64,000 nucleotides of DNA, from the NCBI GenBank assembly GCA_021498095.1, contig JAIZWK010000001.1, positions 2,653,666 through 2,717,665 on the forward strand, given 5' to 3'. A program made the position numbers and the translations under genes. Origin of the DNA: Candidatus Harpocratesius repetitus. GTDB taxonomy: Archaea; Asgardarchaeota; Lokiarchaeia; Sigyniarchaeales; Promethearchaeaceae. Below, piece after piece: positions 44,934-53,463 of the stretch. The stretch's first letter is position 1, and the number at the start of each line of letters is the position of its first letter. The notes beneath the pieces are model-generated. The model did no database searches and was not told the DNA's origin. It worked only from the letters and a program-made list of their open reading frames with translations.

Positions 44934-45371
44934 TTAGATTGATGAATTTCCTTCTTTTTTCTCTATGAATGATTGGAATATTCTATGTAAAATAAATCCA
45001 AAATAACCTGCAATTCCTCCACAAAATCCTCCTATTATAAGAAGGAATGAAATTAACAACCATCCTATATAAAAATTGCCAAGAAATAATCCTGTGAAGT
45101 AATTTGAAAGGTTAACTGAGTCATTCTTAATAAAATTGATAAGATAATAACTTCCCCAACCCAGTATTGTGCTTAATGCTATAGAATAAAAAGCTTTAGA
45201 ACCTTTTTTAAACCACCATCCTCCAAAAATGCACGGAATGACAAAAATTTGCCAAAATGGGACGAATGTAGAAATCCAGATAAGAAAACTGATAGCTAAA
45301 ATTAACAAAAAGGAATAAAGCAAATTCTTTGATTCTACTTGTGTTGGGGATGAACTTTGTATTGAATTCAT
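44934..45371 (-). CDS. Small four-helix membrane protein (145 aa)
   Basis: Hydrophobic segments near residues 17-35, 40-55, 57-78 and 98-128, the last Gly-rich (FLLIIGGFCGGIAGYFGFIL). Tails are short and polar. No signature motif. It starts 4 bp after the penicillin-acylase-like gene stops, so the two are one transcription unit. It may be an accessory or anchoring subunit, but there is no direct evidence. Confidence 0.65.
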   Translation of the reverse strand: MNSIQSSSPTQVESKNLLYSFLLILAISFLIWISTFVPFWQIFVIPCIFGGWWFKKGSKAFYSIALSTILGWGSYYLINFIKNDSVNLSNYFTGLFLGNFYIGWLLISFLLIIGGFCGGIAGYFGFILHRIFQSFIEKKEGNSSI

Positions 45372-45374
45372 ATT

Positions 45375-48002
45375 TTATACCTCCTTTTTAAAATAAATTC
45401 TAGATTCAATCAAATTGGAAGGAAATGATTGAAAATCAGTAATTAAATAGTAGTTTTGATGATAATCTCCATTAAGAAACAAAGTTAATTGATCACTATA
45501 ATGTTTTGATCCAATTATACCACGCTCTCCTGATGGAATTACTGATATGCTCTGATTTAAATTTCCCCAATCACATATCCATCGTTCAGATGCACCTCCA
45601 TGACTGGTTGCTACTGATACATGACCATTTTTCCATATATTTCCATAAGATGGATTTATCGTATCCGCAGAACCGTTAGCAGGAATAGGTCCCACACCAA
45701 AACCTGGTATATTAGTTAGATGATTAAAAATATTCTGATGTAAATTTCCCCAATTCCATTCATCAAAATTCCCAGTATTAAAAAATGAATGAAGTGCATT
45801 AACTGTTCGATGAAATGCAGTTTGAATAGTATCTTGAACAGATTCAGTATTACTTGTTGATACATTATCGAACCAAGCATCTAAGAAGGAATTTTTTAGA
45901 AGATATTCAATTAATGCGTCTGAAATGTAGGGAATGAAATCCTTTAAATCCCATTCATTTAATTCATCTTGAAATATCTGTTCTTTTAAAATTTCAATCC
46001 ATAATTTAAAAACGCTTGGTTCCCATCGAGCTAAATTCATTTGATAATCCCAATTGTTCATATCATTTAGTATCTGAACTTCTTCATTAGTCAAATCAGC
46101 GCTATTTTTTATAGTTTCAAGAAGAATAGGTAGAGTTTTTTCTGCTTTTATACTATATGTATCCAATTGAATAGCTTTCATATCATTTATGGTAAGATTT
46201 GTGGCATTCTCTAATAATTGATTAATTCGACGGGCGCGATAGCCGTTAGAATAATATGTTTGAAATGTTTGATTTGAATGAGCGTTCATATAATCAGGTC
46301 CTGCAACAATCTGATTGGCAGAAGCAAGGTAATGTTGATTAGGATTAATAGTCTCAGGTAATTCAGCAAATGGTAGCCAACCAATCCATTTCCCTTCTCC
46401 TGCACTCCCATTATATGGAAATACTCCTTTTCCAAAGCGTTTATCATCTAAAAGAGAATCGTCTCGAATTGGCACCTTACCAGTCGGACGAATTGCAATA
46501 TTTCCATATATATCTGCATATATATGATTTTGAGAAGGTAACCAGAAATTCTGTGAAGCAGCATTAAAATCTGCCCGATTTTTTGCATGAGAATATTCAT
46601 AGAATGCTTTCAATTCCCATGTTACGTTATGAGCTATCCAACGACAAGCGATAATATTATTTGATTTTATGGAATCTAGTATTGAATCAGTAATAAAATC
46701 TGAAAATACAGGGCCTTCTTCGGTAAGTTTAATTTTATATTTTATTGTTCTACCTTCTTTTGTATCAATTGTATAATTAATATATTTGTATGGTGTGATT
46801 TTTCCATCTTGAATATAATGGGTTTCATTTACAGAAGTATAATAATACCAATCCATACTATCAAAATAAGTATTTGTGAATCCCCATGAAACAAATTGAT
46901 TTTGGCCGACTAATGGATAGGGTACACCTGGCAAAAAGAAACCCCAAATATTAAATGGATTGTCAGATGCAGAAATCACCAAATGGGCTTGATACCAGAT
47001 TCCTGGTAGATTCCACTCAAGATGCATATCATTACAAATAATTGGATAACCAGAGGCGCTCTTATTCCCATCAATTACCCAATTATTCGATCCCAATATA
47101 GCACCTAACTCTGAACGAGTCTGCTCTTGTGGAAATTGCGATAATTTGTAGTAGAGAGCATTTATAGATGATGAAAGAGGAATACTATCGTTTAAATTGG
47201 AAAATGTTTGATTCAGATGTATGAACTCATAAGTAGAAAAATTTCCATAATTCGGACAAACAGGTATCTGATAAGGTCGGGGAGATCCCAAAAAGAAATT
47301 ATATGCTTCAATTCCCATTTTCTCGACGATTACTAAATGATACAAATCTTCTAAACTCCACGTAAGGTCTTCAGCCATATATTTTCCCATACTGATTGTA
47401 TCGATTACGGTCCAATGTTCCATATTTATGTCCAATAATTGAAATTCTAATGGTAAAGTAGGTGTATTATCGATATAATAATTAACTCCATCCGCAAATC
47501 TTTCTAATTCTTGCAAAATCGTATTTATTTTAGGATCAGTGTTTGCTCCTTGAACTAACGCTTTGTATGTTTTTACAGAATAATAATCTTTCAACATTGC
47601 TAAATTATATTTATCAATTTCTAGTAAATCTTCTCCCAGTATTGCACTCATATTTCCACGTGTAAGTGAACGTGCCATTTGCATCATGAACAGTCTATCT
47701 TGAGCCATACAGTATCCCAAAGCAAACATTACATCATTTTCAACTCTCCCAAAAATATGTGGAATGCCGTAATTGTCTCTATAAACCGTAACTTGATCTT
47801 CTAATGAAGAATCAGAAATTATCATAGTATCTTCTATTTCCATGGGTATTTCCCAAATACTTTGCCCTGGAAAAAATAATTTACCCATTGGGGCTAATCC
47901 AAGCAATGGCACCGAAAAAAAACCAATTATTAGAGCTAAAATCCCTAATACAACACTACCTCTTATTAAATCTGTTTTTTGCATAATTATCTGCTTTTCC
48001 AT
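45375..48002 (-). CDS. Penicillin acylase family Ntn hydrolase, membrane-anchored
   Basis: The 875-residue product follows the penicillin amidase/acyl-homoserine-lactone acylase plan. One N-terminal membrane helix (about 14-38) anchors it. The alpha region has DNYGIPHIFGRVENDVMFALGY and AQDRLFMMQM. The autocatalytic cleavage site is ILGSNNWVIDG, with S305 as the expected N-terminal nucleophile of the beta chain; SGYPIICNDMHL and WGFTN follow, and GGASERWICDWGN lies near the end. It acts outside the cell after self-cleavage, hydrolysing an amide such as a lactam side chain, an N-acyl lactone or an N-acyl amino acid. Co-transcribed with the small membrane protein 4 bp downstream. Confidence 0.9.
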   Translation of the reverse strand: MEKQIIMQKTDLIRGSVVLGILALIIGFFSVPLLGLAPMGKLFFPGQSIWEIPMEIEDTMIISDSSLEDQVTVYRDNYGIPHIFGRVENDVMFALGYCMAQDRLFMMQMARSLTRGNMSAILGEDLLEIDKYNLAMLKDYYSVKTYKALVQGANTDPKINTILQELERFADGVNYYIDNTPTLPLEFQLLDINMEHWTVIDTISMGKYMAEDLTWSLEDLYHLVIVEKMGIEAYNFFLGSPRPYQIPVCPNYGNFSTYEFIHLNQTFSNLNDSIPLSSSINALYYKLSQFPQEQTRSELGAILGSNNWVIDGNKSASGYPIICNDMHLEWNLPGIWYQAHLVISASDNPFNIWGFFLPGVPYPLVGQNQFVSWGFTNTYFDSMDWYYYTSVNETHYIQDGKITPYKYINYTIDTKEGRTIKYKIKLTEEGPVFSDFITDSILDSIKSNNIIACRWIAHNVTWELKAFYEYSHAKNRADFNAASQNFWLPSQNHIYADIYGNIAIRPTGKVPIRDDSLLDDKRFGKGVFPYNGSAGEGKWIGWLPFAELPETINPNQHYLASANQIVAGPDYMNAHSNQTFQTYYSNGYRARRINQLLENATNLTINDMKAIQLDTYSIKAEKTLPILLETIKNSADLTNEEVQILNDMNNWDYQMNLARWEPSVFKLWIEILKEQIFQDELNEWDLKDFIPYISDALIEYLLKNSFLDAWFDNVSTSNTESVQDTIQTAFHRTVNALHSFFNTGNFDEWNWGNLHQNIFNHLTNIPGFGVGPIPANGSADTINPSYGNIWKNGHVSVATSHGGASERWICDWGNLNQSISVIPSGERGIIGSKHYSDQLTLFLNGDYHQNYYLITDFQSFPSNLIESRIYFKKEV

Positions 48003-48094
48003 TTTTTTTTGTTTAGTTTGAGCATTTAAATTAAGTATATTTAATCAAATAATTAATAAAGATTGCTCTTTGGAATTAAAAATATTTTAAATTT

Positions 48095-48387
48095 AAGAGG
48101 TTCTAGCAACTTCTTTATTTTTGACAGAATTCCCATTTTAATCCTTCATTTTCCGACAATAATCAAATTTATCCAAGAATTATTTCAGTCGGCAAAGATG
48201 AACTTTAAAAAATATAATTATGGGTTGATTTTTGACTATTTTTAATCAAATTATAGTTGAAAATGATAAAAAAAGTTCTAAATTTTTGATCGACAAATTT
48301 CAAATTTGGATGGAATATTGGTAAATGCGTAAATTATGCAGGATTTTTATTTTTTTATTAATCTATCAAATGTTGATAAAGGCTCTT
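48095..48387. repeat. MITE-like repeat, copy 1 (about 290 bp)
   Basis: Nearly identical (about 95 percent by eye, same 286-bp core length) to 53118-53403 in the same orientation. The ends AAGAGGTTCTAGCAAC and, read inward from the other end, AAGAGCCTTTATCAAC form imperfect terminal inverted repeats. No protein-coding potential; ORFs reported across it differ between the copies. Small size, inverted ends and multiple copies fit a non-autonomous element. Confidence 0.8.
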
Positions 48388-48806
48388 AAAAAAGATCGAT
48401 AAATTAGGCAAAAAAAGGAAAAAAAGAAGGGTTCAAATCGAGAACCCTCTATTCAAGAGATAAAAAATGTTTGTGATTGTTATTATTGAAAGGTGGGATT
48501 GGATAGTATTTATTTCGTTTAAGTTAGGGTTGTTTGCTGATATGCAAGTTAAATTATTAAGAAGCACCAATGGAAAATATTTTGCGTGAATGACCTAATC
48601 CAAAATCATAAGATCAACACAACTATATAAATTTTCAGTAAATCAATTAAAATTAGCCCAATATTGAAATTGTAATATGATATTTGTATTCATTAAAATG
48701 AAAAAGATTTGATAAATTTTCAAAAACAATGATCAATTAAATCTTTATTTTTTTTTTTGATATTCTTTCTTAATTTTATGAATCTTGTATTAGTAACCAT
48801 ATGTTT
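48388..48806. other. Non-coding stretch between repeat copy 1 and the IS481-like element
   Basis: About 420 bp without a convincing ORF. It contains one clear hairpin, AGGGTTC-aaatcga-GAACCCT at 48428-48448, whose arm resembles a tRNA T-arm, but no tRNA can be built around it. The rest is AT-rich with no repeat I can identify. It may be debris from mobile elements. Confidence 0.4.
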
Positions 48807-50461
48807 TGTCAGTCAAAAAACCATTTTTGCTTGTCACAATTTGTCATCATATTCACATCATATAAATATAAAAAAAAGGATTCTTATTCTTTAATCCTAA
48901 GTCGAATTATACAGGAAGTTTCATAAGCAACTTGTTTTGGTGATAAATATAAAGTTCCTGTCCATCAGCAGATTCTCTGACTAGGATCTGCTGTCCTTTC
49001 ATCTTGTACGAGATATAATAATATTTTCCTTTATATCCAAATGATCCGTTATAAGAAATCTTTCTCGTTTGAGTTTTATTTCGTGAACTACTTGAAGGAC
49101 TTTTAGAATGAGAGATAATACACTGTTGGCCACGAAAGATATCGATTTTTGATGGTGATATCCATATTTCTACTTCTAAACCTGCATATCCAGGCGGAAT
49201 AGCAAATTGTTGTCCATGATAACTTATTAAATTTGATTTCGTTACTTTTCGTGTTTCTCTTTCAACAATCCATCTATCCCAATTAAGTTGTACCTCTAAT
49301 GGGCGATCAATTCGATTTTGTTTCCCAAAATAGACTTTACTTGGTGAACTACGATTTGGTAAACCTCGATGTCGATGTTTTGTATTGTAAAATTCTATCC
49401 ATTTTTGAAGCATTTGATTGAACTCTGTCAGAGTAATGGTTGGATCTTGCTTAATTTGATATCGAACTTCAGATAGAAACATAGTTTTAACCGTTCCAAA
49501 GAAACGTTCGAGCTTACCTTTGGTTTGTGGATGTCGGGCACGCGCAAACACAGGTCGAATATCCAATAGTTTAAGAATCCGTTCATATTTTGATCCTAAA
49601 TTTCCAAGAATATTTTTGAACTGAGTGCCATTATCCGCCAAGATCTCTAATGGACGACCGTACTTAGAGATTGCTTGCCGCAATAACTCAATAACATGTC
49701 CTGATTTTTGATCAGTTGTGTAAAAAGCGGCAACAACAAATCGAGAACAGTCATCAAGCAAGGTGAAAAGAAAGAGGGACCCTAAATGACCAATTGTCTG
49801 AGCACCAGCAATGTCAATTTGCCATAATTCATTAGGACTCTCTCGTTCAAATGCATTATAACCCCTGCGGTATTCCGTCGAAATTCTTCCTAGTCCTTTC
49901 TTCAATAAATGTCTTCGAATTGAAGTTAACGAGGGAATTTTCGAAAATCCTTCTTTGATAAGCAAATCAGAAATGATTTGTGCAGTTCTCTTGCTATTTT
50001 CTTGTTTTAAATCAACAATCCGATTCCATACTTCATTAGGAAATATAGAACGCTTTTGACATAGATTTGGTTTTTGAGAACGACGGGAAATATTCCCACT
50101 TTTTGCGATTTTGAGCCATCTGTACACCGTTCGAATAGAACAGTGTTCCATGTCAGCAATTTCTTGAATAGATTTTTTTTGATGATAATATTGATGCAAA
50201 ATCCGTTCAATAAGGTTGGTTTTTCCTTGATCCTTTGATTTTATCATAGAAAAATCCCCTTATCACAAAATATGTGAATAATTAACAGTTAACGCCTAAT
50301 AAATAATAGATCATGTGAAAAGTGCAGAAGATTGGGATCATTTTCGTGTTTAAATTTGCATTTTCTTCGATTATGAGATGTCAATTTAATGGTTGTTGTT
50401 ACAGCAACCGTCAAAAAAAATAAAGAAAAAAACCAAATTTGTGCCAGTTTTTTGTCAGTCA
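48807..50461. mobile_element. IS481-like element, ends only approximately placed
   Basis: The transposase gene is flanked by related short sequences. TGTCAGTCAAAAAAC (48807-48821) on the left and, read inward on the other strand, TGACTGACAAAAAAC (50461-50447) on the right match at 12 of 15 positions. Several TTGTCAC/TTGTGGAC words sit near both ends. No target duplication is visible, so boundaries are provisional and the ends may be decayed. Confidence 0.5.
48907..50247 (-). CDS. IS481-family integrase-core transposase
   Basis: An N-terminal helix-turn-helix (KSIQEIADMEHCSIRTVYRWL) with a second HTH-like stretch up to residue 120 is followed by an rve integrase core. The DDE triad is D145 (LWQIDIAGAQ), D205 (EILADNGTQF) and E247 (HPQTKGKLERFFG). 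A C-terminal 130-residue region with basic strands follows, as in IS481 transposases. 446 residues, frame intact, so it may be functional. It sits between two copies of the MITE-like repeat. Confidence 0.88.
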   Translation of the reverse strand: MIKSKDQGKTNLIERILHQYYHQKKSIQEIADMEHCSIRTVYRWLKIAKSGNISRRSQKPNLCQKRSIFPNEVWNRIVDLKQENSKRTAQIISDLLIKEGFSKIPSLTSIRRHLLKKGLGRISTEYRRGYNAFERESPNELWQIDIAGAQTIGHLGSLFLFTLLDDCSRFVVAAFYTTDQKSGHVIELLRQAISKYGRPLEILADNGTQFKNILGNLGSKYERILKLLDIRPVFARARHPQTKGKLERFFGTVKTMFLSEVRYQIKQDPTITLTEFNQMLQKWIEFYNTKHRHRGLPNRSSPSKVYFGKQNRIDRPLEVQLNWDRWIVERETRKVTKSNLISYHGQQFAIPPGYAGLEVEIWISPSKIDIFRGQQCIISHSKSPSSSSRNKTQTRKISYNGSFGYKGKYYYISYKMKGQQILVRESADGQELYIYHQNKLLMKLPV

Positions 50462-50809
50462 CTAGGTGGTCAACGACAATTGTGGACATTCATAAAAAAA
50501 CTGAATTCTTATTTGGTTTTATACTGTCATTTCTTAATGGTTGTTAACAAATCTTGTAAATATCGGTGATTAATTTCTTGAAATTCTTTAGAATATGTAA
50601 ATTTACAAATATCCTTGAGATTAAGCCAATTTCCATATTATCATAATTTGAATCAAAAAAGTAGGTTTTTGGCACATATTTATAATTAAAATGCCCTTTT
50701 ATGGGAAACTTTAAGTATGAATTCATGTTCATGTAAATTAATCAAACACTGACACCTTTGAAATATTCTTTTAGAACGGAATGATTAATATTACGGAGAT
50801 TTTATTGTA
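50462..50809. other. Intergenic region before the double-HTH regulator
   Basis: About 350 bp. ORFs on the minus strand here (around 50544-50732) have no coding character. The region carries the likely ribosome-binding site ACGGAGA at about 50793-50799 for the regulator starting at 50810. AT-rich upstream sequence could hold its promoter, but no single TATA box is clear. Confidence 0.4.
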
Positions 50810-51883
50810 ATGGCAGAAAATAAAAACCTAACTCCAAATGAAGAGCGAGTACTGTATGGTATCGTCCAATTCCCAGAAAAAAATGATAAAGAATTAGCTG
50901 CATTACTTCAGATGAAAGACTCAACCTTAACATCTATAAAAAAAAGGCTGGAGCAAAATGAATTTTTTTCATATCATTTCATTCCACAATTGAATCGTTT
51001 GGGTGTTGAGCTTTTAGGAATCATCTTCACTTCTTTCAATCCAACTATTGATTTTGAAGAACGAGTAAGAATTACTAAGGATAAAATTGAAAGTGCACAA
51101 GAAATATTTTATTCCGTTGGTGCCCCTGAGATGGGTTTTTCGTTGAGTTTTACTCAAAATTATAGTAATTTTTGTGCAATAAACGAAAAAAGAACTGAAA
51201 CATTTGGTGAAAAAGGTTTATTAGAAAAAGAATTCCCGCGAGAAGTAATTTTTCCCTTTCAAATTAGTTCCATTGATGAATTTTTTGATTATTCACGTTT
51301 ATTTTATCATCATTTTTCACATTCTTTACAAGGAATTACACTACAACCATCAATTACTAAACCATGGTTTAGTCCTCAATCAGAAATTACATTAAATGAT
51401 AAAGAAAAAAAGGTTTTTATTGCCTTAATTGAAAATCCTAAGGCGACTATGCAAGAAATAGGAGAAAAAGTAGATCTTTCAAGACATACAGTTGCTAGAA
51501 TGAAAAAGAAATTCTTTAATGAAGATCTAATTCGAATAAAAGTCATTCCAAATTTAAAAAAAATTGGTTTTAAACTTTTAGTCTTTTATCACTTAAAATT
51601 TAGTCCAACTGCAAAAATAAATAAAGATATCATACAGCAGTTAAATTCTCCTTCAACTCTTTTCTGTGCACATCGAAAATTTACTGCAGTAATTATCAGT
51701 GCTTATCCGGAATATTCTGCATATAAAGAAGATAAAGTTCGAAAATTAACGTTTTTGAAGGAAAATAATATCTTAAATTATACACCTTCGCCTCGAAAAT
51801 ATGTATTTGAACAGATGCAGGTTATCAAAGATTTTACTTTTTATGATATAACAAAAAAGATTCTTGGATTTCCTTTAGAATAA
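50810..51883 (+). CDS. Duplicated Lrp/AsnC-like winged-helix regulator
   Basis: Two copies of the same module in tandem. Each has a winged helix (NEERVLYGIVQFPEKNDKELAALLQMKDSTLTSIKKRL and KEKKVFIALIENPKATMQEIGEKVDLSRHTVARMKKKF), followed by an FIPQLNRLGVELLGI / VIPNLKKIGFKLLVFY strand block resembling the Lrp transition to the ligand-binding domain. No zinc site or kinase domain. Likely a DNA-binding transcription factor in which one chain replaces a dimer. ATG 50810 is preceded by ACGGAGA. It is tail-to-tail with the next gene with no gap (51883/51884), so terminators must overlap coding sequence. Confidence 0.75.
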   Translation: MAENKNLTPNEERVLYGIVQFPEKNDKELAALLQMKDSTLTSIKKRLEQNEFFSYHFIPQLNRLGVELLGIIFTSFNPTIDFEERVRITKDKIESAQEIFYSVGAPEMGFSLSFTQNYSNFCAINEKRTETFGEKGLLEKEFPREVIFPFQISSIDEFFDYSRLFYHHFSHSLQGITLQPSITKPWFSPQSEITLNDKEKKVFIALIENPKATMQEIGEKVDLSRHTVARMKKKFFNEDLIRIKVIPNLKKIGFKLLVFYHLKFSPTAKINKDIIQQLNSPSTLFCAHRKFTAVIISAYPEYSAYKEDKVRKLTFLKENNILNYTPSPRKYVFEQMQVIKDFTFYDITKKILGFPLE

Positions 51884-52423
51884 TTAATTTAGACGATCAA
51901 TTAAATCCGATGTATAAGATATCCAAAGCTTGATATATGATCGAAATTCATCCATATTTTTAAATTCAACTTCAATCAAGTTAAAATCAGCAGGCAATAC
52001 CTTAATATTTGGGTTCACTCTAAAGAATCCTTTTTTTAAAACTTCAAAAAGGTATTCAGAATTATTCATATTGCATTCGATTTTGAAAACTAAATTTGAT
52101 TTTTTTGTTTTTTGATTAGATTGAGTTTGTTCAATTGAAGTTAATAATTTTTCAAAATTTTTATTGATTATTGGAGGATTTTCTTGAACATCTTTTAATT
52201 TTCGAGAAATAATTTCTGAATCTGCAATTTTTTCAAAAATATTTTGATAACGTGCGATAAAAAGAAAACCTTCTTCAATTCCTTCAATATAGAAAGGAAT
52301 TTGATTGGCATGATAAAGATTATTCAAATAATCAAAATGTTTATGAACACCTTTGAAAATAATGGGAAAATTACTTGAAATTTTAAGCACTATAGGTTCT
52401 TCTACTTTATTTCCCTCATTCAT
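51884..52423 (-). CDS. Hypothetical protein (179 aa)
   Basis: Soluble, with two similar halves: IVLKISSNFPIIFKGVHKHF...IEGIEEGFLFIARYQNIFEKIADS and LVFKIECNMNNSEYLFEVLKKGF...VLPADFNLIEVEFKNMDEFRSYIKL. Each has a strand-helix-strand pattern, suggesting an internal duplication of a small alpha/beta fold, joined by a Gln/Lys linker. No known motif. It abuts the stop of the regulator gene on the other strand exactly. Confidence 0.6.
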   Translation of the reverse strand: MNEGNKVEEPIVLKISSNFPIIFKGVHKHFDYLNNLYHANQIPFYIEGIEEGFLFIARYQNIFEKIADSEIISRKLKDVQENPPIINKNFEKLLTSIEQTQSNQKTKKSNLVFKIECNMNNSEYLFEVLKKGFFRVNPNIKVLPADFNLIEVEFKNMDEFRSYIKLWISYTSDLIDRLN

Positions 52424-52537
52424 TGTTTACCCTCTTTCATTTAGGGTTATCTCGCTCAATTTAAAAAATTTTTGGGAATTTTTATTTTAATTAAAAAAAA
52501 ATAATCGTTTTGATAATAATTATCATCTATTTTATTT

Positions 52538-52735
52538 TTAGCCTCCACCAAACATATGTAAAGCTAATACATTATCACCATCTTTAATTTGTGTTTTTTC
52601 ATATTCTTCTGGAGGTATATAAATATTATTAATTTTTACTACAATTTCTGGGAATGTATAACGCTTTAATTCCAAAAGCTTTTTGACTGTTAAACCTTCA
52701 AACCATTCAAAATCTCTATTATTAACTTGAATCAT
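52538..52735 (-). CDS. ThiS/MoaD-like sulfur carrier protein
   Basis: Beta-grasp sulfur carrier ending in HMFGGG, the exposed Gly-Gly terminus that is adenylated and thiocarboxylated by an E1-like enzyme. The core FEWFEGLTVKKLLELK, PEIVVKINNIYIPPEEYEKTQIKDGDNVLAL matches ThiS/MoaD. The open frame extends to 52855, but the first 40 codons fit no fold, and starting at ATG 52735 gives 65 residues, the family length. It lies about 730 bp downstream of the AOR gene on the same strand with a mobile repeat in between, so it probably once belonged to that operon and serves tungstopterin synthesis; a role in thiamine or tRNA sulfuration is possible. Confidence 0.8.
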   Translation of the reverse strand: MIQVNNRDFEWFEGLTVKKLLELKRYTFPEIVVKINNIYIPPEEYEKTQIKDGDNVLALHMFGGG

Positions 52736-52983
52736 TTTATTCTCAAGTAATGAAATAATTGAAAATTCATAATTTTTACCACAATATCTTAAGAGGTTAT
52801 AGCAGAATTCAAAAAATTGAAGGAAATCCGAAAATCTTGCATTGACTATCCACAAAACCCAAATCTATCCCAATTTTAAATTTGTCGAAACATCGTTTAA
52901 GAAAAAAATATATAATTAAGTCAATAATTCAAAGAAAAATGATGGAAATGTGAAATTCTTGACCGCATTTAAGGGTTTAAAAG

Positions 52984-53083
52984 TGCCGACTCAAATAGTA
53001 ATTGGATGCGCAGGAGTATTGTCGAAAATATTGGCCCAAAAGATAGAATTTGATTAAGATAAAAAAAATTGCTAGAGCCTCTT
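52984..53083. repeat. Diverged inverted half-copy of the MITE-like repeat
   Basis: The reverse complement of this stretch aligns without gaps over 100 positions to the first 100 bp of copy 2 (53118-53217), about 60 percent identical by eye. Conserved blocks are AAGAGG-x-TCTAGCAA, CGACAATA and AGTCGGCA. With copy 2 it forms a large inverted repeat around a 34-bp spacer. Confidence 0.7.
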
Positions 53084-53117
53084 AAAATCAAATTAATAAT
53101 TTTATAAATAAAAAGAT

Positions 53118-53410
53118 AAGAGGTTCTAGCAACTTCTTTATTTTTGACTGAATTACCATTTAATTCTTTCATTTCCCGACAATAATCAAATTTATCCAAG
53201 AATTATTTCAGTCGGCAAAAATAAACTTTAGAAAATATAATTATGGATCGATTTTTGACTATTTTTAATCAAATTATAGTTGAAAATGATAAAAAAAGTT
53301 CTAAATTTTTGATCGACAAATTTCAAATTTGGATGGAATATTGGTAAATGCGTAAATTATGCAGGATTTCTTTTTTTTTTTTAATCTATCAAATGTTGAT
53401 AAAATCTCAT
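53118..53410. repeat. MITE-like repeat, copy 2 (about 290 bp)
   Basis: Second copy of the element at 48095, same orientation, with the same inverted ends (TAAGAGGTTCTAGCAAC at the left; TATGAGATTTTATCAAC read inward from the right). It lies between the AOR gene and the ThiS/MoaD-like gene and appears to separate what would otherwise be one operon. A few differences cluster in the first third and at one T-run. Confidence 0.8.
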
Positions 53411-53463
53411 AAAGAATTGAAAAAAAAATTGAAGAAGTAATAATAAAAGAACATAAAATGATA

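Noticed and set aside
48063..48245. 60-codon plus-strand ORF in repeat copy 1
   Set aside because: It lies in a non-coding repeat and the frame is not preserved in the second copy.
48428..48448. tRNA T-arm-like hairpin with a GGTTCAAATC-type loop
   Set aside because: No acceptor, D or anticodon arms can be assembled around it.
52736..52855. N-terminal extension of the ThiS/MoaD-like protein
   Set aside because: The extra 40 residues do not fit the beta-grasp fold and starting at 52735 gives the normal family length.
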